From the NCBI RefSeq assembly GCF_028553785.1, contig NZ_CP067136.1:2912501-2976500 (forward strand): a DNA stretch of 64,000 bases. Direction: 5' to 3'. Below are positions 34,216 through 41,649 of the stretch, piece after piece. The notes under the pieces are model-generated. The model was not told the DNA's origin. It saw nothing but the letters and a program-made list of their open reading frames with translations, and searched no databases. Made by a program: the position numbers and the translations under genes. This stretch comes from Paracoccus fistulariae. GTDB taxonomy: Bacteria; Pseudomonadota; Alphaproteobacteria; Rhodobacterales; Rhodobacteraceae. Every line of letters begins with the position of its first letter. The stretch's first letter is position 1.

Positions 34216-34406
34216 GGGGTCGTCTCCTTGTCATCTGGCCGCCTGTGGCGGGCGGGCAGGGGTGTATCGTCGCCGTCAAAGAGGATGCGTTCGGCATCGC
34301 CGACCAGATCCTCATACTGTCCGCTGCGCAGGCTCCACATGAAGGCAAGCAGGCCGACAGCGCCCATCAGCAGCGTCACAGGGATCAGGAAAAGAAGAAT
34401 ATTCAT
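34212..34406 (-). CDS. ccoS: cbb3-type oxidase assembly protein CcoS
   Basis: A 64-residue single-pass protein: MNILLFLIPVTLLMGAVGLL, then FMWSLRSGQYEDLVGDAERIL, the family hallmark GQYDDLEGDAxRIL-like motif. CcoS is needed to insert haem and copper into CcoN. It overlaps ccoI upstream and ccoN downstream by four bases each, so production is coupled to the subunit it matures. Confidence 0.95.
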   Translation of the reverse strand: MNILLFLIPVTLLMGAVGLLAFMWSLRSGQYEDLVGDAERILFDGDDTPLPARHRRPDDKETTP

Positions 34407-36661
34407 GCCGTCACCTCTTTCGGAACGGGGGCCGCAGCCCTGTGCGGCAGGGCGCGGTCGGCGCCGTTCAGCCGTAGCGAATTGGCAATCACCACCACCG
34501 AGGAAATGGACATGGCCAGCGCGGCCACCAGCGGCGTGACAAAGCCCATCACCGCCAGCGGAACGGCGATGCAGTTATAGATGATGGCCAGGACGAAATT
34601 CTGGCGCACGACGCGGGCGGTTTTCCGCGCCAGGTTCAGCGCCAGCGGCACCGCATCTAGCCCGTCGCGCAGGAACACGAAATCGGCCGCCATCCGGCCC
34701 GCATCGCTGGCACTGGCCGGCGCCATCGAGACATGGGCCGCGGCCAGCGCCGCCGCATCGTTCAGCCCGTCGCCCACCATCAGCGGCCGATGACCCTGAT
34801 CGCGCAGCTTTTCGAGAAAGGCGATCTTGCCGTCGGGCGTCATGCCGGGATGCGCCTCGGCGATGCCCAGTTCCGCCGCGACATGGCCGACGCGGGCGCT
34901 GTTATCGCCGGACAGCATGGCCACGTTCAGCCCCTGACCCTGCAATGCGGCAATGGCCGAGGTGGCGCCCGGACGCAGGGTTTCGGTCAGCGGGAAGCTG
35001 ACAGGCACGCCATCCTGAAAGGCGAAGGCGGGATCGTCGCTTCGGGGGGCGCGTGCCGCGATCTCGGCCACCCAATCGCTGCGGCCCAGCCGGGCAGGGC
35101 GGCCATCGATGATCGCGCTGACGCCAAGGCCGGGCAGCTCCGTCACCTGCTGCACCGCCAGCCCGCTGGCGGCGGCCTCGGGCGCGGGGGCGATGGCGCG
35201 CGCGGCCGGATGGCCGGATTGCGCGGCCAATGCCCGCGCCGCCGCCAGAACCGGCGCATCGGCGTGGATGGGGCCAAGCGTCGGCCTGCCCGTCGTCAGC
35301 GTGCCGGTCTTGTCAAAGACGGCGCCGTCGATCTCGGCCAGCCGTTCCAGCGCGGCGCCATCCTTCATCAAGATGCCCTGCGCCATCAGCCGCCCCGCAG
35401 CCACGACATGCGCGACCGGCACCGCCAGCCCCAGCGCACAGGGGCAGGTGATGATCAGCACGCTGATCGCGATAAAGGCCGAACGCTGCCAGTCGCCGCC
35501 GGTCCAGATCATCCAGCCGATAAAGGTGATCAGCGCCGTCAGATGCACCAGCGGCGCATAAAGCCGCGCGGCGCGATCGGCGATGCGGACATAGGTGCTG
35601 CGCCCCTGTTCGGCGGCGGCCTGCATGCGGATCATCTGCGACAGGAACGAGTCCTCGGCGTCGCGCAGCGCCACCGCCGTGATCTGGCCGGTCAGGTTCA
35701 GCGTCCCGGCCTCCAGCACATCGCCGGGACCAGAGGCGATGGGCAACGCCTCGCCCGTGATCAGCGAGCGGTCCAGATCGGTGTTGCCTTCGGTGATCCG
35801 CAGATCCACCGGGACATATTCATTGGCCGAGACCAGAATCCTGTCGCCCGGCCTGATCTGATCCAGCGGCACGAAATCGGGACTGCCATCGGCTTGCACC
35901 ACCATCGCGCCCTTCGGCGACAGCCGCTCCAACCCGGATACGGCACTGCGCGCGCGCTGGCGCATCATATGATCCAGATAGCGCCCGCCCAGCAGAAAGA
36001 ACAGCAGGGTCACCGCCGCGTCGAAGAAGACATGCTCGCCGCCCCGCGCCAGTTCGAACAGGCTCAGCGCGGTCGCCAGCAGAATGGCCAGCGCGATGGG
36101 CACATCCATGTTCAGACGACGGGCGCGAAGGGCCGCGAGCGCAGAGCGGAAAAAGGGCCGCCCGGCATAGGCGACGACGGGCACCGCGATCAGCGCGGCG
36201 ACCAGATGAAATGTCTCGCGCGTGGCCCCTTCGGCCCCGGACCAGACGCCCACCGACAGCAGCATGATATTGGCCGCGCCAAAGCCCGCAACGGCGGTCG
36301 CGCGCAGCAGCGAGGGGCCGATATCGTCGCGCGGCTGATCGACGGTATCGGCGGGGCTGGCCTTGAAACCCATCGCGCCCAGCGCGTCGATGATCGGGCC
36401 GGGATCGCTATCGGCGCGAGGCAACAGGATCCGCGCCTGTTTCAACGTCAGATTGACCCGGGCCGAGACCACGTCGGGCCGCGCATTCAGCGCCCGCTCG
36501 ATCGAGGCGACGCAGCCACCGCAATGGATGCCCGGAACTGACAGCACCGCCAGCCCGCGACCCTCATCTGCCACGCGGACGCTGCGTCGTGCCTGTGCGC
36601 GCGTCATGGCCGAGGCCTGGAAACCGCGTTCTGTCTGGGCGTGGGTCGTCACGGCTGGCAT
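34403..36661 (-). CDS. ccoI: Copper-transporting P1B-type ATPase for cbb3 oxidase assembly
   Basis: CcoI exports copper used to metallate CcoN. The 752-residue protein has one N-terminal metal-binding domain with GIHCGGC (Cys47, Cys50), eight predicted membrane helices, the transmembrane CPC metal site in IITCPCALGLAVPV, the phosphorylation motif DKTGTLTTG and the hinge MVGDGLNDAAALAAA. Start choice is uncertain: ATG at 36661 has AAGG immediately before it, whereas ATG at 36605-36607 would leave room for a promoter driven from the FNR-like site at 36664-36677. It leads the operon. Confidence 0.95.
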   Translation of the reverse strand: MPAVTTHAQTERGFQASAMTRAQARRSVRVADEGRGLAVLSVPGIHCGGCVASIERALNARPDVVSARVNLTLKQARILLPRADSDPGPIIDALGAMGFKASPADTVDQPRDDIGPSLLRATAVAGFGAANIMLLSVGVWSGAEGATRETFHLVAALIAVPVVAYAGRPFFRSALAALRARRLNMDVPIALAILLATALSLFELARGGEHVFFDAAVTLLFFLLGGRYLDHMMRQRARSAVSGLERLSPKGAMVVQADGSPDFVPLDQIRPGDRILVSANEYVPVDLRITEGNTDLDRSLITGEALPIASGPGDVLEAGTLNLTGQITAVALRDAEDSFLSQMIRMQAAAEQGRSTYVRIADRAARLYAPLVHLTALITFIGWMIWTGGDWQRSAFIAISVLIITCPCALGLAVPVAHVVAAGRLMAQGILMKDGAALERLAEIDGAVFDKTGTLTTGRPTLGPIHADAPVLAAARALAAQSGHPAARAIAPAPEAAASGLAVQQVTELPGLGVSAIIDGRPARLGRSDWVAEIAARAPRSDDPAFAFQDGVPVSFPLTETLRPGATSAIAALQGQGLNVAMLSGDNSARVGHVAAELGIAEAHPGMTPDGKIAFLEKLRDQGHRPLMVGDGLNDAAALAAAHVSMAPASASDAGRMAADFVFLRDGLDAVPLALNLARKTARVVRQNFVLAIIYNCIAVPLAVMGFVTPLVAALAMSISSVVVIANSLRLNGADRALPHRAAAPVPKEVTA

Positions 36662-36663
36662 CC

Positions 36664-36677
36664 TTGTGACAGGTCAA
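36664..36677 (-). promoter_or_regulatory. CRP/FNR-type site upstream of ccoI
   Basis: Read on the minus strand this is TTGACCTGTCACAA: TTGA, six bases, then ACAA, one mismatch from the FNR/FixK pattern TTGA-N6-TCAA. It sits three bases before the first possible ccoI start. cbb3 operons are classic FNR/FixK targets, so oxygen control is plausible. Confidence 0.5.
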
Positions 36678-37245
36678 CACTGTGGCCCAGCGTTCTTGAC
36701 GCGGCAGGGCCGGGGCAGGCGTTAGTCCGAAAAAACCGGGCTCACTCGTGATGTTGGCCGATGCAATCCGGGGGAAATATGCCCCGGTGGTCCAGGCAGA
36801 CCCCTGCTTCCGCCGATGCCGCACATTCATGCCCGGCATCAGTGAAACGGGCTGCGTGCGGTCTGAAATCCGTGAAGCGGGTCAAGTACATGCCGAGAGC
36901 CATTTCTTGCGTCGACCGTTGCAAACATTAAATTCCATTTGACCCTGCAATTCAACAAATGAGGTCGCGAAATCGTGAGGTCGGGCTGCGGCATGCTGTC
37001 GCAAATACGGGTATTATTCCCCTTATAGTTGAATTATAATTTCTTTTTTCAGGCAAAACCGCTTTTGATTCGGCGCGCTCCTGTCGGGTTTTTTGGCGGG
37101 GCGGCGCAGCTTTTCCCCTTCGTCAGAATCACCCCCGGATGGCTTCGATGCACTGCACGACGGCCACTCTGTCAGCCGCCTTTCGCGCTGGCGGATTTTC
37201 ATTTGTTGGTTTCTGCCTTAAAATATGCAGCAAAGTTATCATGTT
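36678..37245. other. Long divergent intergenic region between ccoI and kefF
   Basis: No protein-coding frame with family support is visible. It contains an inverted repeat CCGGGG-N8-CCCCGG at 36769-36788 without a T run, an AT-rich stretch with a consensus TATAAT at 37035-37040 on the plus strand, and ends at the kefF leader hairpin. It may hold the kefF promoter or an unannotated small RNA. Confidence 0.4.
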
Positions 37246-37271
37246 GCCGGGCAATGCGACCCGGCATTTTT
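37246..37271 (+). terminator. Terminator-like hairpin just upstream of kefF
   Basis: GCCGGG and CCCGGC enclose an 8-nt loop and are followed by ATTTTT, then AAAGGAA and the kefF start. No plus-strand gene lies upstream in this intergenic region, so the hairpin is either a leader attenuator or the end of a small RNA. Confidence 0.55.
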
Positions 37272-37287
37272 AAAGGAACGGTCGCCG

Positions 37288-37884
37288 ATGGCAGCTCTGC
37301 TTCACTATTATGCCCATCCCGGACAACGGTTCTCGCAGGTGAACAGCGCCATGTGGCGCGCCGCGCAGACGGTTGAGGCGATCACCTCGGTCGATCTTTA
37401 TCGCGACTATCCCCGCCACATCATCGATGTCGGACATGAGCAGCGCCTGATTGCCGATCACGACGCGGTTCTGCTGCAATTTCCGCTGTTCTGGTATTCC
37501 TCGCCCTCGTTGCTGAAGGAATGGATCGATCTCGTCTTCGCGGATGGCTTTGCCTATGGCGAGGGCGGCGACAAGCTGCGGGGCAAGCGGATGATGCTGG
37601 CGGTGACGGCGTCGGCCTCGCAGCAGGCCTATTCGCCCGAGGGATATCAGCACTATCCGTTGCGGACCTTCCTGACCCCGTTCGAGCAGACGGCGCGGCT
37701 GTCGATGATGCGATTTGGCGCGCCCTATGTGATGTTTGAGGCGCTGAAGGCGGCGCCCGGCGCCCATGCCGCAGGCTTTGCCCGGCTGCTGACGGCGATC
37801 CGCGACGATCACTTTGACTGGGATCGGGCCGAACAGGCCGAGATCCTGACCCACGACACCCTGCCCCTGACTGAAAAGGCCTGA
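37288..37884 (+). CDS. kefF: KefF-like NAD(P)H quinone oxidoreductase (flavodoxin fold)
   Basis: A 198-residue flavodoxin-fold protein of the KefF/MdaB group. Evidence: LLHYYAHPGQRFSQVNSAMW, then DAVLLQFPLFWYSSPSLLKEWIDLVF with the FMN/FAD and NAD(P)H-binding region, and FADGFAYGEGGDKLRGKR. Such proteins bind and activate Kef potassium efflux systems and reduce quinones. The Kef antiporter gene follows after three bases, confirming the pairing. The start is the ATG at 37288 with AAAGGAA upstream. Confidence 0.9.
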   Translation: MAALLHYYAHPGQRFSQVNSAMWRAAQTVEAITSVDLYRDYPRHIIDVGHEQRLIADHDAVLLQFPLFWYSSPSLLKEWIDLVFADGFAYGEGGDKLRGKRMMLAVTASASQQAYSPEGYQHYPLRTFLTPFEQTARLSMMRFGAPYVMFEALKAAPGAHAAGFARLLTAIRDDHFDWDRAEQAEILTHDTLPLTEKA

Positions 37885-37887
37885 GAC

Positions 37888-39810
37888 ATGACCACGGATT
37901 TCCTGCTTCTGGCCTTTATCCTGCTTGGCGCCGGTGCGGTGGCGGTGCCCATCGCCACGCGGCTGGGCCTTGGATCGGTCCTTGGCTATCTGATCGCCGG
38001 GATCGTGATCAGCCCGATTCTGGCGGCGCTGCATGTCGATGTCGTCGCCATCCAGCATTTCGCCGAGTTCGGCGTGGTCATGATGCTGTTTCTTGTCGGG
38101 CTGGAACTGCAACCCCGCACCCTGTGGGAGATGCGGGGCCGCCTGCTGGGTCTGGGCGGCTTGCAGGTGCTGGGCACGACCGCGATCGTCACCGCCGCGG
38201 CGATTGCCCTGGGGCAGCCCTGGACGGTTGCGCTGGCGATCGGGCTGGTGCTGTCGCTGTCATCGACGGCAATCGTCTTGCAGACGCTGAATGAAAAGGG
38301 GCTGATGCGCTCGGATGGCGGGCAGGCCAGCTTCTCGGTGCTGCTGTTTCAGGATATCGCCGTCATTCCGATGCTGGCGCTGATCCCGCTTCTGGCGATG
38401 CCGGAACTGGCGCAGGAGGCGGCCAGCCATGTGGCGGATACCGAAGAGCATGACGCGGGGCTAAGTCTGGTTGCCGGGCTTCCGGGCTGGCAGGCCGCAT
38501 TGGTCACCATCGCCGCGATTGCCAGCGTAGTTGCGGGCGGGATCTATCTGACGCGCCCGGTCTTTCGCTATATCGCGATGGCAAATCTGCGGGAATTGTT
38601 CGTCGCCACCGCCTTGCTGTTCATTGTCGGCATCGCTTTGCTGATGTCGCTGGTGGGCCTGTCGCCCGCGCTTGGCACCTTTATCGCCGGGGTGGTTCTG
38701 GCCAACAGCGAATACCGGCACGAGCTGGAAAGCGATATCAATCCGTTTCGGGGCCTGTTGCTGGGCCTGTTCTTCATGACCGTCGGGGCGGGCATCAATT
38801 TCGTGCTGCTGAGTGAAAATCCGTTCAGCATCATCGGCATGACCCTGGGCCTGATGGTGATCAAGGCGACCGTGCTGATGGCACTTGCCTGGATCTTCCG
38901 GCTGCGTGGCGCCGATAAGTGGCTGTTCAGCCTTGGTCTGGCGCAGGCGGGCGAATTCGGCTTTGTCCTTCTGTCCTTCACGGTCGCTAATTTTGTGATG
39001 CCAGAGGCCGTCGCGGACCGGCTGTCGCTGATCGTCGCGCTGTCCATGCTGTTGACGCCGCTGCTGTTCATCCTGTTCGAACGGGTGATCCTGCCGCGTT
39101 TCGACGGCAAGAACGCGCGCGAGGCCGATGAGATCGACTCGAAAGGCCAGATCATCGTGGCCGGGATCGGGCGCTTTGGCGGTGTGGTCAACCGGATGCT
39201 GCTGGCGGCGGGCTATGAAACGACGGTGCTGGATTACTCGGCCTCGCAACTGGAAACGCTGCGGGCTTTCGACGTGCGGGTCTTCTATGGCGACGCCACC
39301 CGAGCCGACCTGTTGGAGGCCGCCGGCATCGCCGAGGCGCGCATGCTGGTCATCGCCATCGACCAGCGAGAGGCGACCACCGAACTGGTGCGGCATGTGA
39401 CCTCGACCTATCCGCATGTCTATGTGATTGCGCGGGCGATGGACCGCCATCACGTTTACGAATTGTGGGCCGCAGGCTGTCGCGACATTATTCGCGACAC
39501 CTTTGACAGCAGCGTCCGCGCGGGCCGTTCGGCCTATGAGGCGCTAGGCATCCACCCCTATGAGGCCGAGCGTCTTGCCCGCATCTATGTCGACGATGAT
39601 CGCCACCTGCTGCGCGAAATGGCCGATCTCTATGATCCGGAGGTTCCGACACATCTGAACGAGCCTTATGTCAAGCGTGCGAGAGAACTGAGCGCCGAAC
39701 GCATGGAGGCCATGGCCAAGGGCGGCGGCGCCTTCCGCGACCGCGCCCATAGTGCCTGGCTGCGCCCCTCGGAACAGGATCGCGCGGCCACGGAAGAGCG
39801 GCAGGATTAG
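37888..39810 (+). CDS. Glutathione-regulated potassium-efflux antiporter KefB/KefC-like
   Basis: A CPA2-family cation:proton antiporter of 640 residues: 12-13 membrane segments, ending near residue 395, then a cytoplasmic RCK/TrkA-N domain with the nucleotide-binding motif GQIIVAGIGRFGGVVNRML and the acidic residue at VLDYSASQLE. In KefC, glutathione and electrophile adducts at this domain gate potassium efflux, which acidifies the cytoplasm and protects against electrophiles. It follows kefF directly and ends at a perfect hairpin. Confidence 0.92.
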   Translation: MTTDFLLLAFILLGAGAVAVPIATRLGLGSVLGYLIAGIVISPILAALHVDVVAIQHFAEFGVVMMLFLVGLELQPRTLWEMRGRLLGLGGLQVLGTTAIVTAAAIALGQPWTVALAIGLVLSLSSTAIVLQTLNEKGLMRSDGGQASFSVLLFQDIAVIPMLALIPLLAMPELAQEAASHVADTEEHDAGLSLVAGLPGWQAALVTIAAIASVVAGGIYLTRPVFRYIAMANLRELFVATALLFIVGIALLMSLVGLSPALGTFIAGVVLANSEYRHELESDINPFRGLLLGLFFMTVGAGINFVLLSENPFSIIGMTLGLMVIKATVLMALAWIFRLRGADKWLFSLGLAQAGEFGFVLLSFTVANFVMPEAVADRLSLIVALSMLLTPLLFILFERVILPRFDGKNAREADEIDSKGQIIVAGIGRFGGVVNRMLLAAGYETTVLDYSASQLETLRAFDVRVFYGDATRADLLEAAGIAEARMLVIAIDQREATTELVRHVTSTYPHVYVIARAMDRHHVYELWAAGCRDIIRDTFDSSVRAGRSAYEALGIHPYEAERLARIYVDDDRHLLREMADLYDPEVPTHLNEPYVKRARELSAERMEAMAKGGGAFRDRAHSAWLRPSEQDRAATEERQD

Positions 39811-39814
39811 GTCA

Positions 39815-39840
39815 GGGGGCGCGTCACGTGACGCGCCCTT
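39815..39840 (+). terminator. Terminator after the Kef antiporter gene
   Basis: A 22-bp perfect palindrome centred on CACGTG, with arms GGGCGCGTC and GACGCGCCC, followed by TTTC. It lies between convergent genes and may serve both. Confidence 0.65.
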
Positions 39841-39846
39841 TCGCTG

Positions 39847-41052
39847 TCAGCCAAAGCTGACGCCCTGCGTCGCCAGATGCAGCGCGTAAAGCGATTGGCT
39901 GGCGGTCATGAACAGCACATTGCGCTTTGGGCCGCCAAAGCACAGGTTGCCGCAGATTTCCGGCAGGCGGATGCGGCCCAGCAACACCCCCTCGGGCGAC
40001 CAGCATGTGACGCCGTTATAGCCAACCGCGTGCCCGGCGCTGCTGGACGCCCAGAGATTGCCGAAGACATCGGTGCAGACCCCGTCGGGCGAACATTTGA
40101 TATCGTCCACCATGCAATCCGAAAAAAGACGCCCGTTCAGGATCGCGCCTTCCTCGTCCAGATCGAAGACAAAGATCTCCCCCTTGCCGCCGCCGCCGGT
40201 GTCGCCCGGTCCGGCGCCGGTGCTGGTGACATAAAGCCGGTCGAAACCGGGCGAAAAGCACAGCCCGTTCGGATTTTGCAATTGCGCCTCGTCGATCACG
40301 CGGCTGATCGCGCCATCCTCGGTCACGCGATAGACGCCATGCCCCATTTCTCGCCGTGCCTGCCCGATTTCCGGTGGCTGGCCGACGCGCGGATCGATCA
40401 GACCTTCGGGATTGGACGGCCCGCCCGGGGCGTCGGCCGCGCCCTCGTAAAGCTGGCCGCCATAGGGCGGATCGGTGAACCAGACCGAGCCATCGGGATG
40501 CTGGATCACGTCATTGGGCGAATTCAGCGCCTTACCCTGAAACTGGTCCGCGACGATCGAAACGGTGCCATCCAGTTCATAGCGCACCACCCGCCGTGTC
40601 AGATGCTCGCAGGACAGCTGGCGCCCCTGCCGGTCAAAACAATTCCCATTTGAATTATTCGACGGCGCGCGCATGGCGCTGACATGGCCATCCTCTTGCA
40701 GCCAGCGCATTTGCCGGTTGTTCGGAATATCGGACCAGACCAGATATTGCCCGACCGCGCTCCACGCCGGACCTTCGGCCCAAAGCGACCCGGTCCATAG
40801 CCGCTGCAACGGCGCATTCGCCTGTATCAATGCGCCGAAGCCCGGATCATGGCTCACCAGATCAGGATCGGTGAAATAGACATTCGGCGGGGCGTCGGGC
40901 GCAAAACTGCGCGGGGGCGTTGTGACCGTACTGGGCGGCTGCTGCGCCAGCACCGCCGGTGCCGCCAGCATGGCCGCCGTGCCAAGGCCCAGGGCCCCCA
41001 AGGATTGCCGCCGATTGATGATCATGGGTTTCCGCCCGTGCCGTTCGCTCAT
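39847..41052 (-). CDS. Tat-exported SMP-30/gluconolactonase-like beta-propeller protein
   Basis: The 401-residue protein has a twin-arginine signal (INRRQSLGALGLGTAAMLAA) and an SMP-30/gluconolactonase six-bladed propeller: GPAWSAVGQYLVWSDIPN, SNGNCFDRQGRQLSCEH, NSPNDVIQHPDGSVWFTDP and NPNGLCFSPGFDRLYVTST, which include the acidic and asparagine metal ligands. Periplasmic hydrolysis of a sugar lactone is likely. GAGGGAT precedes the ATG. No sugar dehydrogenase is adjacent, so the substrate is open. Confidence 0.88.
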   Translation of the reverse strand: MSERHGRKPMIINRRQSLGALGLGTAAMLAAPAVLAQQPPSTVTTPPRSFAPDAPPNVYFTDPDLVSHDPGFGALIQANAPLQRLWTGSLWAEGPAWSAVGQYLVWSDIPNNRQMRWLQEDGHVSAMRAPSNNSNGNCFDRQGRQLSCEHLTRRVVRYELDGTVSIVADQFQGKALNSPNDVIQHPDGSVWFTDPPYGGQLYEGAADAPGGPSNPEGLIDPRVGQPPEIGQARREMGHGVYRVTEDGAISRVIDEAQLQNPNGLCFSPGFDRLYVTSTGAGPGDTGGGGKGEIFVFDLDEEGAILNGRLFSDCMVDDIKCSPDGVCTDVFGNLWASSSAGHAVGYNGVTCWSPEGVLLGRIRLPEICGNLCFGGPKRNVLFMTASQSLYALHLATQGVSFG

Positions 41053-41271
41053 TCTGATCCCTCATCCGTTCTGATGTGACATTCATTTAGTATGCTCAAA
41101 TGAATAAAGGGCAGAGGACTAAAATCTTACGCAGTTTTGCCATCGGCGGGATGGCGCTGCCTGCTTGTGCTGCAAGCGCTAAAACTTTCAGTGTTTTCGG
41201 CTTTGGAATTAACGCGATCGGGACCCTAATGGCCTAGCTTGGCACGCTGCAATGAGGATCGGAAAGGAGCG

Positions 41272-41649
41272 ATGGTGATCGACAGACGGGGCAATCTTCA
41301 CGCCAATAGCCTGACAGAGCCAGAGGCCGACTGGCGGGACGTCATGCCCGCATTGGCGGCGCTGGCGGTCGGTTTGATATGCCTTGTCCTTGGCACCCTG
41401 CTGACGAAGACGATCCCGGGGCAATATCTGGTTGTGACACCGCTGGATGCGGGCCGGGTCGAAATGCTTGAACTGGTCTATGCCGCGAATGGTGGTGTTG
41501 TCGGCTTTGGCGGATTGCCCAATATCGCCATCGCAACCTCTGTCGATCCCGGCTTCAAACAGGCGGCGCTTGCTGGTGGGGCGCTGTTCGTGATGCCTTC
41601 TCCGCGCCTTCTGGGCTGCATCACGCTTGGCGATGGGGTCGGCCCGTGA
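41272..41649 (+). CDS. Unrecognised small membrane protein leading a phosphorelay operon
   Basis: A 125-residue protein with one clear membrane helix (about residues 25-46) and a C-terminal region rich in Gly, Ala and Val, including NGGVVGFGGLPNIAIATS and GGALFVMPSPRLLGC. I do not recognise a family. The last region looks like a folded small domain outside the membrane. Its stop overlaps the GTG start of the hybrid histidine kinase (GTGA), so it is translationally coupled to the kinase and may be a sensing partner or lid. The start is ATG 41272 or the adjacent GTG 41275; AAAGGAG precedes both. Confidence 0.75.
   Translation: MVIDRRGNLHANSLTEPEADWRDVMPALAALAVGLICLVLGTLLTKTIPGQYLVVTPLDAGRVEMLELVYAANGGVVGFGGLPNIAIATSVDPGFKQAALAGGALFVMPSPRLLGCITLGDGVGP

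Noticed and set aside
32503..36541. Very long antisense frames across ccoN and ccoI
   Set aside because: They are His/Arg/Gln-rich and without domains, the usual artefact opposite membrane protein genes.
36769..36788. CCGGGG-N8-CCCCGG as a terminator
   Set aside because: No T run on either side and no gene ending there.
37050..37230. Small protein-coding gene upstream of kefF
   Set aside because: An open frame exists, but the translation is compositionally odd and without ribosome binding site; a leader or small RNA is more likely.
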